Shown: piece by piece, positions 8,628 through 17,350 of the stretch
Numbering within the stretch: position 1 is the first letter of the stretch
Layout of the letters: the number at the start of each line of letters is the position of its first letter
Source: Methylocystis parvus OBBP
GTDB lineage: Bacteria; Pseudomonadota; Alphaproteobacteria; Rhizobiales; Beijerinckiaceae
Reading direction: 5' to 3'
Assembly: GCF_027571405.1 (NCBI RefSeq)
Contig: NZ_CP092968.1
Coordinates: 3,060,001 to 3,124,000 of the forward strand
Length of the DNA stretch: 64,000 nucleotides
Notes under the pieces: generated by a model
The model's input: only the letters and a program-made list of their open reading frames with translations
What the model was told of the DNA's origin: nothing
Database searches by the model: none
Position numbers and translations under genes: made by a program

Positions 8628-9155
8628 TCAGGCCTGTCCGCGCGCGACGAAGCGCAGCGCGACGCCATTCATGCAATAGCGCAGCCCCGTCGGCTTCGGC
8701 CCGTCGGTGAAGACATGGCCGAGATGCGCGTCGCAGCGTTTGCAGGAGACGGCGACTCGGCGCATGCCGAAGGAATCGTCCGCGCTCTCGACGACATTGA
8801 TCTTGGAGACCGGCGCGAAGAAGCTTGGCCAGCCCGTGCCGGAATCATATTTCGTCTTCGAGTCGAAAAGCGCCGTGTCGCAGCAGACGCAGCGGAAAAG
8901 CCCATCCTCATGCGCATCCCAATAGGGACCGGTGAAGGCGCGCTCCGTGCCTTCATGTCGCGTGACGTCGTAAGCCAGGGGGGAGAGCTGCGCGCGCCAT
9001 TCGGCGTCGGTCTTGACGACCTTCGTGGCCCGCGAGACGCCGAGGCTTTTGCCGGAGGCGTCGAAAGCTTCGATGTCGACCGTCTCGGCGGCGGGGACGT
9101 TCTTCGGGACGAGAGCGAAAGCGATTGTGCTGGTCAACAAGGTCCTTCGGTTCAC
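8628..9155 (-). CDS. msrB: Peptide methionine-R-sulfoxide reductase MsrB, exported
   Basis: MsrB reduces the R-form of methionine sulfoxide. Zinc-binding pairs CVCC and CKRC are present, as are the family motif GTGWPSFF and the catalytic cysteine in LRYCMNGVALRF near the C-terminus. The N-terminus MNRRTLLTSTIAFALVP looks like a signal peptide, possibly Tat-type given the paired arginines. The 175-residue product heads the msrB-msrA pair. Confidence 0.95.
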   Translation of the reverse strand: MNRRTLLTSTIAFALVPKNVPAAETVDIEAFDASGKSLGVSRATKVVKTDAEWRAQLSPLAYDVTRHEGTERAFTGPYWDAHEDGLFRCVCCDTALFDSKTKYDSGTGWPSFFAPVSKINVVESADDSFGMRRVAVSCKRCDAHLGHVFTDGPKPTGLRYCMNGVALRFVARGQA

Positions 9156-9240
9156 GAATGGCTCCTCTCGGTCGAGCGGCGCGGGGTTCCCTCAGTGACT
9201 TCGGTGACGTTCGGCTATCCGTTACATATAGGCGGCGCGC

Positions 9241-11028
9241 TCATTTCCGTCCGAAAAGCTTCTCTATGTCCGACAGCTTGAGCTCCACATAGGTGGGACG
9301 GCCGTGATTGCACTGCGCCGCGCCCGGCGTCGTCTCCATCTCGCGCAGCAGAGCGTTCATCTCCTCGGCGGTCAGGCGCCGCCCGGCGCGCACGGAATGG
9401 TGGCAGGCGCAGGTTGCGAGCACATGGTCGAGTTTGCGCGAGAGCCCGCGCGCGTCGCCTTCCTCAGCGAGGAGATCGGCGATGTCTTCGACGAGCCGCT
9501 TATGGTTGACGTCGCCGAGCGCCGCCGGCGCCTCGCGCACGATCACGGCGCCGGGGCCGAAAGGCTCCATGACGAGGCCGAGAGATGCAAGCTCCTCGAA
9601 AGCGGGCGCGAGCGCGTTCATGCGCGTCTCGTCGAGATCGACGACGACAGGGATGAGCAGCATCTGCCGGGCGACGCCCGCTTCTTCGCGTTGTTTCTTG
9701 AGCTTCTCATAGACGAGCCGTTCATGAGCGGCGTGCTGGTCGACGATGACGAGGCCGTCGCGCGTCTGGGCGATGATATAGGTCTCGTGCAATTGCGCGC
9801 GCGCCGCGCCGAGCGGCGCGTCTTCGATCGTTTCGACCGGCGGCTCATGCACGCGCGCGGCGGGCGCGCCGATATCGAAAGCCGCCTGTGGCGCCTCCGC
9901 GAAGCCCGAAGGCGCGTAAGGGGAGCGCGCGACGTCCCAATTCGCCGGCGGCGGCGCGCGATAGGGGGAGTCGTAGCGCGGCGCGCCGCCTTTCGCGAGC
10001 ATGTCGATCGCCGTGCGCGCGTTTGTGTTGGCGCTACGATGGCTCTGCTGGGCGAGCGCCTGTTTCAGCGCGCCGACGACGAGTCCGCGCACCAGGCCTG
10101 GATCGGCGAAGCGCACTTCGGCCTTTGCCGGATGCACATTGACGTCCACAATGCGCGGATCGCAATCGATGAAGAGCGCGACCACAGGGTGCCTGTCATG
10201 GGCGAGGAAATCCAGATAGGCGGCGCGAACGGCGCCGGCGAAGAGCTTGTCGCGCACCGGCCGGCCATTGACATAGACATATTGGAGCTGGGCGTTGCCG
10301 CGATTATAGGTGGGCAGGCTCGCCAGCCCCGTAAGCCGCACGCTTTGCCGTTCCGCGTCGATGTGGAAGGCGTTGGCGCGGAATTCCTCCCCGATCGCCT
10401 GCGCGATGCGCCGGCCGATATCCTCGCCGCAGGCGGGGTAATCGAACAGCGCGCCGCCGTCGGCAGCGAGTGAGAAGCGCACGTCTGGATGCGCCATGGC
10501 GAGGCGCTTCACGACATCGACGACGGCCGCCGTCTCGGTGCGTTCCGTCTTCAGGAATTTCAGTCGCGCGGGCGTCGCGGCGAAAAGCGCGCGCGCTTCG
10601 ATGCGCGTGCCACGCGGCCAATTGGAGGCGGCGAGTCCGCGCTTCTCGCCCGCTTCGACGCGGATGGAAAAGCCGTGATCGGCGCCGCGCGCGCGCGTGT
10701 CGATGGTGAGGTCCGCGACGGCGGCGATCGAGGGCAGCGCCTCGCCGCGAAAACCGAGCGTCGCAATCTGGGTCAGATCGCCGTCGGGGATTTTCGACGT
10801 CGCGTGGCGTTCGACGGCGAGCGCAAGGTCCTGCTCGTCCATGCCGCTTCCGTCGTCAATGACGCGAATGAGCTTTCTGCCGCCTTCCTCGATCGCGACG
10901 TCGATGCGCGCCGCGCCCGCGTCGAGCGCGTTCTCGACCAGTTCCTTGACGGCGGAGGCGGGTCGTTCGACGACTTCGCCGGCGGCGATGCGGTCGACAA
11001 GAATGGGATCGAGGCGGCGGACGGGCAT
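9241..11028 (-). CDS. mutL: DNA mismatch repair protein MutL
   Basis: MutL links MutS mismatch recognition to downstream repair. The 595-residue protein has the GHKL ATPase motifs near the N-terminus (ELVENALDAGA, IDDGSGM, TLGFRGEALPSI, GTRIEARALF). The C-terminal domain contains DQHAAHERLVYE, which fits the endonuclease motif DQHA(X)2E(X)4E, and NHGRPTYVEL near the end, so it should be a nicking MutL of organisms lacking MutH. It starts at ATG 11028 and stands alone, with a palindromic repeat upstream. Confidence 0.96.
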   Translation of the reverse strand: MPVRRLDPILVDRIAAGEVVERPASAVKELVENALDAGAARIDVAIEEGGRKLIRVIDDGSGMDEQDLALAVERHATSKIPDGDLTQIATLGFRGEALPSIAAVADLTIDTRARGADHGFSIRVEAGEKRGLAASNWPRGTRIEARALFAATPARLKFLKTERTETAAVVDVVKRLAMAHPDVRFSLAADGGALFDYPACGEDIGRRIAQAIGEEFRANAFHIDAERQSVRLTGLASLPTYNRGNAQLQYVYVNGRPVRDKLFAGAVRAAYLDFLAHDRHPVVALFIDCDPRIVDVNVHPAKAEVRFADPGLVRGLVVGALKQALAQQSHRSANTNARTAIDMLAKGGAPRYDSPYRAPPPANWDVARSPYAPSGFAEAPQAAFDIGAPAARVHEPPVETIEDAPLGAARAQLHETYIIAQTRDGLVIVDQHAAHERLVYEKLKKQREEAGVARQMLLIPVVVDLDETRMNALAPAFEELASLGLVMEPFGPGAVIVREAPAALGDVNHKRLVEDIADLLAEEGDARGLSRKLDHVLATCACHHSVRAGRRLTAEEMNALLREMETTPGAAQCNHGRPTYVELKLSDIEKLFGRK

Positions 11029-11059
11029 GTCGAGGCTTATAGCACTTGCGCGCTTGCGC

Positions 11060-11143
11060 CGTCATAGCGAGGAGACGGCGCCGACGAAGCAATCCCGATC
11101 GGAGGACGCGCCACTGGATTGCCTCGCTTCGCTCGCAATGACG
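11060..11143. repeat. Palindromic intergenic repeat, family 1, copy B
   Basis: The ends CGTCATAGCGAG and CTCGCAATGACG are inverted, with inner arms GAAGCAATCC and GGATTGCCTCGCTTCG. This copy lacks the longer insert present in copies A and D. It fills the space between the mutL start and the nfeD-like gene end. Confidence 0.75.
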
Positions 11144-11144
11144 A

Positions 11145-11606
11145 TTAGGCCGGCGCCAGCACCAGCACCAAATTCTCCACCCGCGCCACCCGCGCGCGGG
11201 CGCCGGGCGCGAGAATGTCGACAGGCGCATCCGCTGCAAGCCGCGCTTCCCAATCGAGGCCCGACCAGTGCACGCGGCCGCCATCCTTCGTCACTTCATG
11301 GGTCGTGACAAGTTCGCGGCCGATGAGGTCGCTGCTCTGGTCTTCCTGAACGTCCGTCGCCTGAAAGCGTTGCAGCGGGCGCCAGCCCAGCAGCGCGACG
11401 AGCAGGCTCGCGCCGGCGATCAGCGCCAGCGTCTCCGCGAGCGCCGGACGCCAGCCGGTCGCATAAAGCAAGACGCTCGCGACGATCGCGCCGGCGCCGA
11501 CGAACATCAGCGGCGAGAGGCCGATCACCATGATGTCGACGGCGAGCAACACGAGCCCGGCGACGAGGCTGGCGTTGGCGGGGTCGAAGAGGAAAGAGGG
11601 TTCCAT
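11145..11606 (-). CDS. NfeD-family membrane protein
   Basis: The short NfeD form has N-terminal membrane helices (about residues 12-75, including VAGLVLLAVDIMVIGLS and TLALIAGASLLVALLGW) and a small beta-barrel (OB-like) domain at the C-terminus. At 153 residues it matches the family. NfeD proteins are typically encoded beside SPFH/stomatin proteins, as here, and are thought to help organise membrane microdomains or protein quality control. It lies 69 bases downstream of the SPFH gene on the same strand. Confidence 0.88.
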   Translation of the reverse strand: MEPSFLFDPANASLVAGLVLLAVDIMVIGLSPLMFVGAGAIVASVLLYATGWRPALAETLALIAGASLLVALLGWRPLQRFQATDVQEDQSSDLIGRELVTTHEVTKDGGRVHWSGLDWEARLAADAPVDILAPGARARVARVENLVLVLAPA

Positions 11607-11633
11607 GTCTTTTGCCAGGGTTTGCGTAAACTC

Positions 11634-11658
11634 CCTCTCCCCGCATTGCGGGGAGAGG
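11634..11658. repeat. Perfect 11-bp hairpin between SPFH and nfeD genes
   Basis: CCTCTCCCCGC and GCGGGGAGAGG form a perfect stem with an ATT loop. No T-run follows on the minus strand, so it is not a standard terminator. It could be a dispersed palindrome or a transcript-processing site that changes the ratio of the two products. Confidence 0.6.
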
Positions 11659-11675
11659 TTAGGCGCGGCCGCAGA

Positions 11676-12662
11676 TTATTCCGGCCGTTGCTGCCACGGC
11701 TGATTATTGCGCGTCTGCGGTTGCGGCGCGCCGCCCTTGTTCACCGTATTGAGCACTGCCATGGCCTTCGCGATCCAGCCCGCTGGATCGGCGCCGTCGC
11801 CCATCAGCACGAGCGAGTTCCCGGCCTTGGCGAGGCGGCCATATTGCTCGATCGCCGATTTCGCGACTTCGAGCTGCACCGCCGCGTCGCCGCCCTGCTG
11901 GGTGATCTGCGTGCGCACAAGTTCGATCGCCTTGGCCTGACCTTCCGCGCGCAGGATCGCCGCCTGTTTCTCGCCTTCGGCGCGGTTGATCTCGGATTGC
12001 TTCACGCCCTCCGATTCCAGCACGGCGGCGCGCTTGTCGCGCTCGGCCTTCATCTGCCGCTCCATGGACTGGCGCAGCGACTCGGGCATCTTGATGTCCT
12101 TGATTTCGTAGCGCGTCACATAGGCGCCCCAGAGCTGCGCGGCGTCCGAGACCGCGCGCACCACGCGCTCATTGATCTCGCTTCTGTTCTCAAACGTCTT
12201 GTCCAGCTCCATCGAGCCGATGGCGGAGCGCATGGAGGTTTGGGCGAGATTGACGATGGCGCGACGAATGTCCTCGGCGCCATAGGCGGCGTCCTTGGCG
12301 TTGACGATCTTGTAATAGAGAATGCCGTCGATGGTGACGGTGGCGTTGTCCTTGGTGATCGCGTCCTGCGCCGGCACGTCGATCACCTGCTCGCGCAGAT
12401 CGAAGGCGTAGGCGACGCGTTCGACGATCGGATAGACGAAATTGACGCCCGCCGTGAGCGTGCGGTTGTAGCGGCCGAGACGCTCGATCACGAGCACGCT
12501 CTGCTGGCGCACGAAACGCACCGTGCCGGCGAGCGCCAGCAGCGCGAGATAAGCGAACCAGAACAGCGGATGATGCAGAAGCGACAGGCCGAGACCGTAA
12601 TTGTGGTCGAGGACCAGCAGGCCGATGGCGATGACGCCGACGATGAAAAGCGGGAAGCCCAT
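11676..12662 (-). CDS. SPFH / Band 7 protein (stomatin-like, QmcA type)
   Basis: One N-terminal membrane region (MGFPLFIVGVIAIGLLVL and the FWFAYLALLALAG segment) is followed by an SPFH domain (VRFVRQQSVLVIERLGRY, VIDVPAQDAITKDNATVTI) and a long helical tail with QMKAERDKRAAVLESEG and EINRAEGEKQAAILRAEGQ, hallmarks of stomatin/prohibitin-like proteins. The start at 12662 is preferred over the upstream in-frame ATG at 12728 because GGAGGA lies just before it. The product has 328 residues. It forms a pair with the downstream NfeD protein and is likely a membrane scaffold. Confidence 0.93.
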   Translation of the reverse strand: MGFPLFIVGVIAIGLLVLDHNYGLGLSLLHHPLFWFAYLALLALAGTVRFVRQQSVLVIERLGRYNRTLTAGVNFVYPIVERVAYAFDLREQVIDVPAQDAITKDNATVTIDGILYYKIVNAKDAAYGAEDIRRAIVNLAQTSMRSAIGSMELDKTFENRSEINERVVRAVSDAAQLWGAYVTRYEIKDIKMPESLRQSMERQMKAERDKRAAVLESEGVKQSEINRAEGEKQAAILRAEGQAKAIELVRTQITQQGGDAAVQLEVAKSAIEQYGRLAKAGNSLVLMGDGADPAGWIAKAMAVLNTVNKGGAPQPQTRNNQPWQQRPE

Positions 12663-12733
12663 GGATTCCTCCGTTGGGGCGGCATGCAAATGCGCCTGGC
12701 GCATATTTGCTCCGTGAAAAAGCTTCAAGGCGG

Positions 12734-12780
12734 CCTCGTCCTTCGAGACGCGAGCTGCGCTCGCTCCTCAGGACGAGGCC
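12734..12780. repeat. Palindromic intergenic repeat, family 2, copy 1
   Basis: CCTCGTCCTTCGAGACGCGAG is mirrored by CTCGCTCCTCAGGACGAGG. It lies upstream of the SPFH gene together with a second, variant copy (12807-12854). A degenerate copy is at 791-835. Confidence 0.65.
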
Positions 12781-12806
12781 TGGTTGATGACGCGCGCCTG
12801 CGAAGT

Positions 12807-12854
12807 CCCTCATCCCGAGGAGCCTGCGCAGCAGGCGTCTCGAAGCACGAGGGG
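12807..12854. repeat. Palindromic intergenic repeat, family 2, copy 2
   Basis: CCCTCATCCCGAGGAGCC and GTCTCGAAGCACGAGGGG frame the short inner palindrome CCTGCGCAGCAGG. It is a variant of the copy at 12734-12780, only about 25 bases away, so this 150-base gap is made up almost entirely of repeat DNA. Confidence 0.65.
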
Positions 12855-12876
12855 CGTCATCACGGCTTTGTCATCC

Positions 12877-13950
12877 TTATTTTCTCGCCGCAGCGCCTTT
12901 CTCGCCGTGCGCCGGCGCATGCGCCGCGCGCAGGCTCACCGCGCCGCCCGCGACGCGCAATTCGATAATCGGGCAGGCGGGTTCGGCGTCGAGGCGCGGC
13001 GCGCCCGCGCCGTTGCAAACCGCGGTGACCGAAACGAGCGCGCCATTGGTCAGAAGGCCCGCGCGGCCGAGATCGGGCAGGATGGAGGCGGGCGCGACGA
13101 GGCGCGTCGGGCCGAGCGCGTCGAGCGTCTCGATGAAGCGCGCGGATTTGAAGGGCGCGAGAAAATGCAGCGGGCGTCCGGCCAGCAGCGCGGCGAGCGG
13201 GCCGGCGACGAGAGCGGCGAGCGAACTCGGCGCGCAGAGCGAGAGGACCGGCGCGTCGCCCGCCGCCCGCGTCATGCGCACGAGATCGAGCGCCGCGCCG
13301 AGCAGCGCGCCCTGCGTGGTGAAATCGACCTGGCCCAGATCGTCGAGCGCTCCGATCAGCCGGCGCTCATCCGCGCCCCAATCGTCGTCGAGCCGAACGC
13401 GCGGCGTCGCCTCGGCGGCGAGGCTGCGAGACGAAAAATCGGCGGCGCCGTCCAGCGCGCCATGCAGGGTTCCGATCAGCCGGATCGACGGCGCGTCCGC
13501 CGCGATCTCGAGCAGCGGCGTCTCGAAATCGAGGCCGCAAAATCGCCCCGGCCCAAAGAGACCGGAGACTTTGAGCGCCCTGGCGGCGTTGGCGACGGCG
13601 TCGCGCGAATAAGGCAAGGGCAGCGGAGCCAGCACGGGATCGAGCCCGGCGGCGAGCGCCGCGGTGAGCAGCACGAAGCTCTGCGCGCTGGGCGGGCAGC
13701 AGATCAGCACGCGTTCGCCGCGCACGAAATCGAAGGCGCGCAGAAGCGAGAGGCCGGCGCCGACGCGCTGATAGAGATCGGCGTAAGTCGCCTCATCCGC
13801 TTCGCCGTCATGCTCGTCGCGGAAGGCCATCGCGCCCGGGCGCGGCCGCGCTGCGCCCGCGATCAGCGCGTCGAAGCCGAAAAGGGTCAATGGATGGGCG
13901 CGAGCGAGCGCCGCGTCTTCACCGTCGGAAAAGGCGGCGCGGGCGGTCAT
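12877..13950 (-). CDS. AMP-ligase-like protein, truncated and probably inactive
   Basis: The N-terminal two thirds look like an acyl-CoA synthetase / adenylation domain: PGAMAFRDEH, the TYADLYQRVGAGLSLLRA helix, GERVLICCPPSAQSFVLLTAALAAG and DPVLAPLP. The ATP-binding signature (TSGTTGxPK type) is absent; the matching position reads VDFTTQGALLGAALDL. The protein stops at 357 residues without the usual C-terminal subdomain and its lysine. Its ATG overlaps the stop of the peptide-binding gene by four bases (ATGA), so the two are co-translated. It may bind an acyl or adenylate ligand without catalysis. Confidence 0.65.
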   Translation of the reverse strand: MTARAAFSDGEDAALARAHPLTLFGFDALIAGAARPRPGAMAFRDEHDGEADEATYADLYQRVGAGLSLLRAFDFVRGERVLICCPPSAQSFVLLTAALAAGLDPVLAPLPLPYSRDAVANAARALKVSGLFGPGRFCGLDFETPLLEIAADAPSIRLIGTLHGALDGAADFSSRSLAAEATPRVRLDDDWGADERRLIGALDDLGQVDFTTQGALLGAALDLVRMTRAAGDAPVLSLCAPSSLAALVAGPLAALLAGRPLHFLAPFKSARFIETLDALGPTRLVAPASILPDLGRAGLLTNGALVSVTAVCNGAGAPRLDAEPACPIIELRVAGGAVSLRAAHAPAHGEKGAAARK

Positions 13951-15812
13951 GGATTCTTTCTCCACCAGCTTTCGAGGGTCGGACCGAAGATCGGCGACCC
14001 GTAGCGCGGCGACCGTTCCGGCCGGACAATATCGGTCGAATGCGCAATCCATTGTTCGGAAGCGTGAAACAAGGGTACGACATAAAACCCCGAGAGCAGC
14101 ACGCGGTCATAGGCGCGCACCGCGGTCACGAAATCCTCCTGGCTCCGCGCCGACAGCAACGCGGAAATCATGCCGTCGATCGCCGGCGACGCGGCGCCGG
14201 CGAGATTGAAGGAGGATTCCTGATTGGCGGTCGCCGAGCTCCAGCGCATGCGCTGCTCATTGCCGGGCGAGGCGGAGGCGACATACTGACCGATCATCAT
14301 GTCGAAATCGAATTTCTGCCGTCGCCGCTGATACTGAACTTCGTCGACGAGCCTGACGCGAACCTCGACGCCGATGCGCGCCAGAGAAGATGCATAAGCG
14401 AGCGCGAGACGCTCCTGATCGCGGTCCTTCACCATGATTTCGAAGGAGAAGGGCTCGCCATCCTTCATGAGCCTGTCGCCGTCGACGCGGCAGCCGGCGG
14501 CGGCCAGCAAATCGAGAGCGCGCCTGGCCATGTCGCGGTCGCGCCCCGAGCCGTCGCTGACGGGCGGGCGCCATTCTCCCTCGAGAATCTCGGCGCGGAC
14601 GGCGTCGGGCCAGGGCGCGAGCAGCGCGCGCTCCTTCTCGCTCGCGCCGCGGCCCGAGGAAGAAAGCTCCGATTCGTCGAAAAAGCTCTTCGTGCGCGTG
14701 TAGAGGCCCGCATAATAATTCGCATTGACCCATTCGAAGTCGAACATCATGCCGAAGGCTTCGCGCAGCCGCGCATCCTTGAAGAGGGCGCGGCGCGTAT
14801 TGAACACGAAACCGTTGAGTCCCTTGGGGTTTTCGTTTTTCAGCGACTCCCTGGCCATCCGCCCGTCGCGCAGCGCCGGGAAGTCGTAGCCGGTCGACCA
14901 GCGCGTGGTCGACGTTTCGTCGCGATAGTCGATCAATCCCGCCTTGAACGCCTCGAACAGCGAATTGCCGTCACGGAAATATTGCAGATCGATCTCGTCG
15001 AAATTGTAGAAGCCGCGCTGGCTCGGAATGTCGGCGCCCCAATAATTGGGATCGCGTTTCAGGAGCAATCGCGCGCCCGCCTGAACGTCCGCGACGACAT
15101 AGGGGCCGGAGCCGAGCGGCTTGGCGAGCGTCGCATCGGAAAAACGCTCGACGTCGAGCGCATGTTTGGGAAGCACCGGCATGATGGCGAGGATCAGCGG
15201 CAATTCGCGGTCGCCGACCCCGGTCAGGTCATAGGCCACCCTATGGGGGTCCGGCGCCGTGGCGGATTTGACCAGCCCATAGGCGATGCGCTGCTGCGGC
15301 CGGCCCTTCGCTTTCAGGAGATCGAAGGAGAAGAGCACGTCTTCCGCCGTGATCGGCTTTCCGTCGGAAAAATGCGCGCGCGGATCGAGATGAAAAGTGA
15401 CGCGCGTGCGCGCCGGATCAATATCGATCGACTGCGCGATCAATGGGTAAAGCGTGAAAGGCTCGTCCTGCGAACGCGCCATCAGACCCTGGAAGACATT
15501 GCCGACGAGACCCTGCGCGGCGGTTCCTGATTTGACGTTGAAGGGATTGAGGCTGTCGAACGTGCCGGGCAGGCCGACCCGCAGTCTCCCGCCTTTTTTC
15601 GCGGCAGGATCGGCATAGGGGAAATGATCGAAGTCCTTCGGCAATTGCGGCGCGCCATGCATTGCGAGGCCGTGGCTGTCGGCGGCCGGCGCGGGATCGC
15701 TCATCGGGCCGGCGGCGAAAAGGGGGGCGCCGGGCGCAAGGCCCGCAAGCAGGACGACGGCCAGCCGGGAGCGGCGAAGCCGCGCGGCGCCGCGAATCGC
15801 AAGAAATCTCAT
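13947..15812 (-). CDS. Periplasmic peptide-binding protein of an ABC transporter (YejA-like)
   Basis: This 621-residue family-5 extracellular solute-binding protein starts with a signal peptide (MRFLAIRGAARLRRSRLAVVLLAG...). Family features include KKGGRLRVGLPGTFDSLNPF, YPLIAQSIDIDP, DGKPITAEDVLFSFDLLK and PKGLNGFVFNTRRALFKD. Such proteins capture oligopeptides for import, and the YejA branch takes formyl-methionyl and defence peptides. No permease or ATPase genes lie next to it; instead a degenerate AMP-ligase-like gene overlaps its 3' end. It is divergent from the IalB gene. Confidence 0.9.
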   Translation of the reverse strand: MRFLAIRGAARLRRSRLAVVLLAGLAPGAPLFAAGPMSDPAPAADSHGLAMHGAPQLPKDFDHFPYADPAAKKGGRLRVGLPGTFDSLNPFNVKSGTAAQGLVGNVFQGLMARSQDEPFTLYPLIAQSIDIDPARTRVTFHLDPRAHFSDGKPITAEDVLFSFDLLKAKGRPQQRIAYGLVKSATAPDPHRVAYDLTGVGDRELPLILAIMPVLPKHALDVERFSDATLAKPLGSGPYVVADVQAGARLLLKRDPNYWGADIPSQRGFYNFDEIDLQYFRDGNSLFEAFKAGLIDYRDETSTTRWSTGYDFPALRDGRMARESLKNENPKGLNGFVFNTRRALFKDARLREAFGMMFDFEWVNANYYAGLYTRTKSFFDESELSSSGRGASEKERALLAPWPDAVRAEILEGEWRPPVSDGSGRDRDMARRALDLLAAAGCRVDGDRLMKDGEPFSFEIMVKDRDQERLALAYASSLARIGVEVRVRLVDEVQYQRRRQKFDFDMMIGQYVASASPGNEQRMRWSSATANQESSFNLAGAASPAIDGMISALLSARSQEDFVTAVRAYDRVLLSGFYVVPLFHASEQWIAHSTDIVRPERSPRYGSPIFGPTLESWWRKNP

Positions 15813-16162
15813 GGCACGACCATAATCGAACCTTTGGCGGCTTGAAGTCGTCTGTGGGCCTCATTCCGCCGCATTTTAAAATTTTACGTGACGCCGCGGC
15901 CCGGATCCCTCGCGGAAGGGCAAAGACCCGCTGGAATTTGGCGCGCCGACAATGTAAGAGCTTTGCCGTCGACTTGATGCGGGGGTCGACCTGGCGCGGC
16001 CCCTGCGACGGGTCGGAGCCGTGATCGGGGCAAGGGTTCCACGGCGTTTCATTTTCACGCGCCGCAGCGTGCGGTCGGCCTCGCGCGACGACCGAGAACA
16101 GAAAAACTCTTTGCGCAGCCGGAAAGGCGCCGGCTAGCAGACAATCGAAAGGGACTTCGGAA
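15813..16162. other. Divergent intergenic region, no gene seen
   Basis: This 350-base gap holds the promoters of the YejA-like gene (minus) and the IalB gene (plus). An AT-rich patch (GCATTTTAAAATTTTACG, near 15871) stands out and could carry a promoter core. Near the IalB start there is AAAGGGACTTCGG as a ribosome-binding region. I found no convincing ORF, RNA gene or terminator in it. Confidence 0.6.
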
Positions 16163-16858
16163 ATGTCGATCCTCTTCTCGCGGTCCGCCGCGGTCGCGAT
16201 GGCAGGCGCGTTCCTGCTCGCCGGCTTCTCGGCGCAGGCCCAGCAGGCTCCGGCCGCCGGCGGCGCGCCCGCGCAGCAGGCTGCGCAGCCGCAAGGCCCG
16301 ATCACGGCGACGCTTCAGGCCGTTCAGCCCAGCTGGACGAAGGTCTGCGGCGCCGATCCGGCGACCAAGAAGGAAATCTGCTACACGACCCGCGACTTCG
16401 GCGCCGCGGCCAAGGAAGGCGACGCGCCCCAGCCGCTGCTCGCTTTGGCCGTCTACGACCCCAAGGCCGACGACACCAAGATCATCCGTCTGCTGCTGCC
16501 GCCGGGACTGATGCTGAAGCCGGGCTTCCGCTTTGCGATCGATAAGGGCGCGATGGAGGCCGGCGCCTTCGAAATCTGCTTCCCGAACGGCTGCTTCGCC
16601 GAGGCCAAGGTCAAGAAGGCGACGGTCGACGGCATGAAGAAGGCCCAGCAGATGACGGTCATCGTCAAGAACCAGGCCAATGCCGAAGTGACCTTCTATC
16701 TGCCGCTCAACGAATTCGGCAAGGCGTTCGACGGCCCGGCCATCGATCCGAAGGTGCTGGAGGAGCAGCAGAAGAAACTCCAGGAAGAGCTTCAGAAGAA
16801 GGCCGAGGAAGAGCGCAAGAAGCTCGAGGCCAAGGGCGGGGCCCCGGCCAAGCAGTAA
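16163..16858 (+). CDS. IalB-family exported protein with charged coiled-coil tail
   Basis: After a signal peptide (cleavage likely after SAQA, residue 26) and a short Ala/Gln/Pro-rich linker comes an invasion-associated locus B domain, recognised by WTKVCGADPATKKEICYTT, LLLPPGLMLKPGFRFAIDKG and FEICFPNGCFAEA with the paired cysteines. IalB proteins are common in free-living alphaproteobacteria, so the name does not mean virulence here. The last 45 residues are a Lys/Glu/Gln-rich helix that likely forms a coiled coil. A strong terminator follows at 16881. Confidence 0.9.
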   Translation: MSILFSRSAAVAMAGAFLLAGFSAQAQQAPAAGGAPAQQAAQPQGPITATLQAVQPSWTKVCGADPATKKEICYTTRDFGAAAKEGDAPQPLLALAVYDPKADDTKIIRLLLPPGLMLKPGFRFAIDKGAMEAGAFEICFPNGCFAEAKVKKATVDGMKKAQQMTVIVKNQANAEVTFYLPLNEFGKAFDGPAIDPKVLEEQQKKLQEELQKKAEEERKKLEAKGGAPAKQ

Positions 16859-16880
16859 GCTTCTTCAGGTCTCGGGATTT

Positions 16881-16917
16881 GAAGACGCCCGCGCGAGGAG
16901 CGCGGGCGTCTTCTTTT
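16881..16917 (+). terminator. Rho-independent terminator after the IalB gene
   Basis: A perfect 13-base-pair stem, GAAGACGCCCGCG against CGCGGGCGTCTTC, with a CGAGGAG loop is followed by TTTTT. It starts 23 bases after the IalB stop codon. Confidence 0.93.
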
Positions 16918-16938
16918 TGCGCTGGGGATTCTTCGCAT

Positions 16939-17017
16939 GTCATTGCGAGGAGCGCAGCAAAGCGCTCCAGCGCCGGAATGGAGCTCTGGATTGCTTCGCT
17001 ATGCTCGCAATGACGGG
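16939..17017. repeat. Palindromic intergenic repeat, family 1, copy C
   Basis: The ends GTCATTGCGAGGAGCG and CTATGCTCGCAATGAC are inverted, with the inner block GGATTGCTTCGC shared with the other copies. It lies in the gap between the convergent IalB and hspQ genes. Confidence 0.75.
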
Positions 17018-17032
17018 GAAGTGGCTTCGGGC

Positions 17033-17350
17033 CTAATGCCTTTTCGGCGCGCGCATGCGGTAGACGCCGTCGTCGTCGCGCTCGAAGGTCTCTTCGACCT
17101 GGGGGTGGCGAACCGGGTCGCCGGACGTGTCGGGCACGAGATTCTGCTCCGACACATAGGCCACATATTCGGTTTCGGCGTTTTCCGCGAAGAGATGATA
17201 AAAGGGCTGGTCTTTGCGTGGACGCAACTCTTCGGGAATTGAGAGCCACCATTCTTCCGTATTGGCGAAAACCGGGTCGACGTCATAAATGACGCCCCGG
17301 AAGGGATAGCGGCGGTGCTTCACGACCTGGCCGATCCCGAATTTGGCCAT
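17033..17350 (-). CDS. hspQ: Heat shock protein HspQ / hemimethylated-DNA-binding YccV-like
   Basis: The start at 17350 gives MAKFGIGQVVKHRRYPFRGVIYDVDP, the standard N-terminus of the HspQ/YccV family; the protein has 105 residues. PFYHLFAENAETEYVAYVSEQNL is the second conserved block. In enterobacteria HspQ is a substrate and specificity enhancer of the Lon protease and influences DnaA levels. It follows pgk on the same strand after about 120 bases. Confidence 0.93.
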   Translation of the reverse strand: MAKFGIGQVVKHRRYPFRGVIYDVDPVFANTEEWWLSIPEELRPRKDQPFYHLFAENAETEYVAYVSEQNLVPDTSGDPVRHPQVEETFERDDDGVYRMRAPKRH

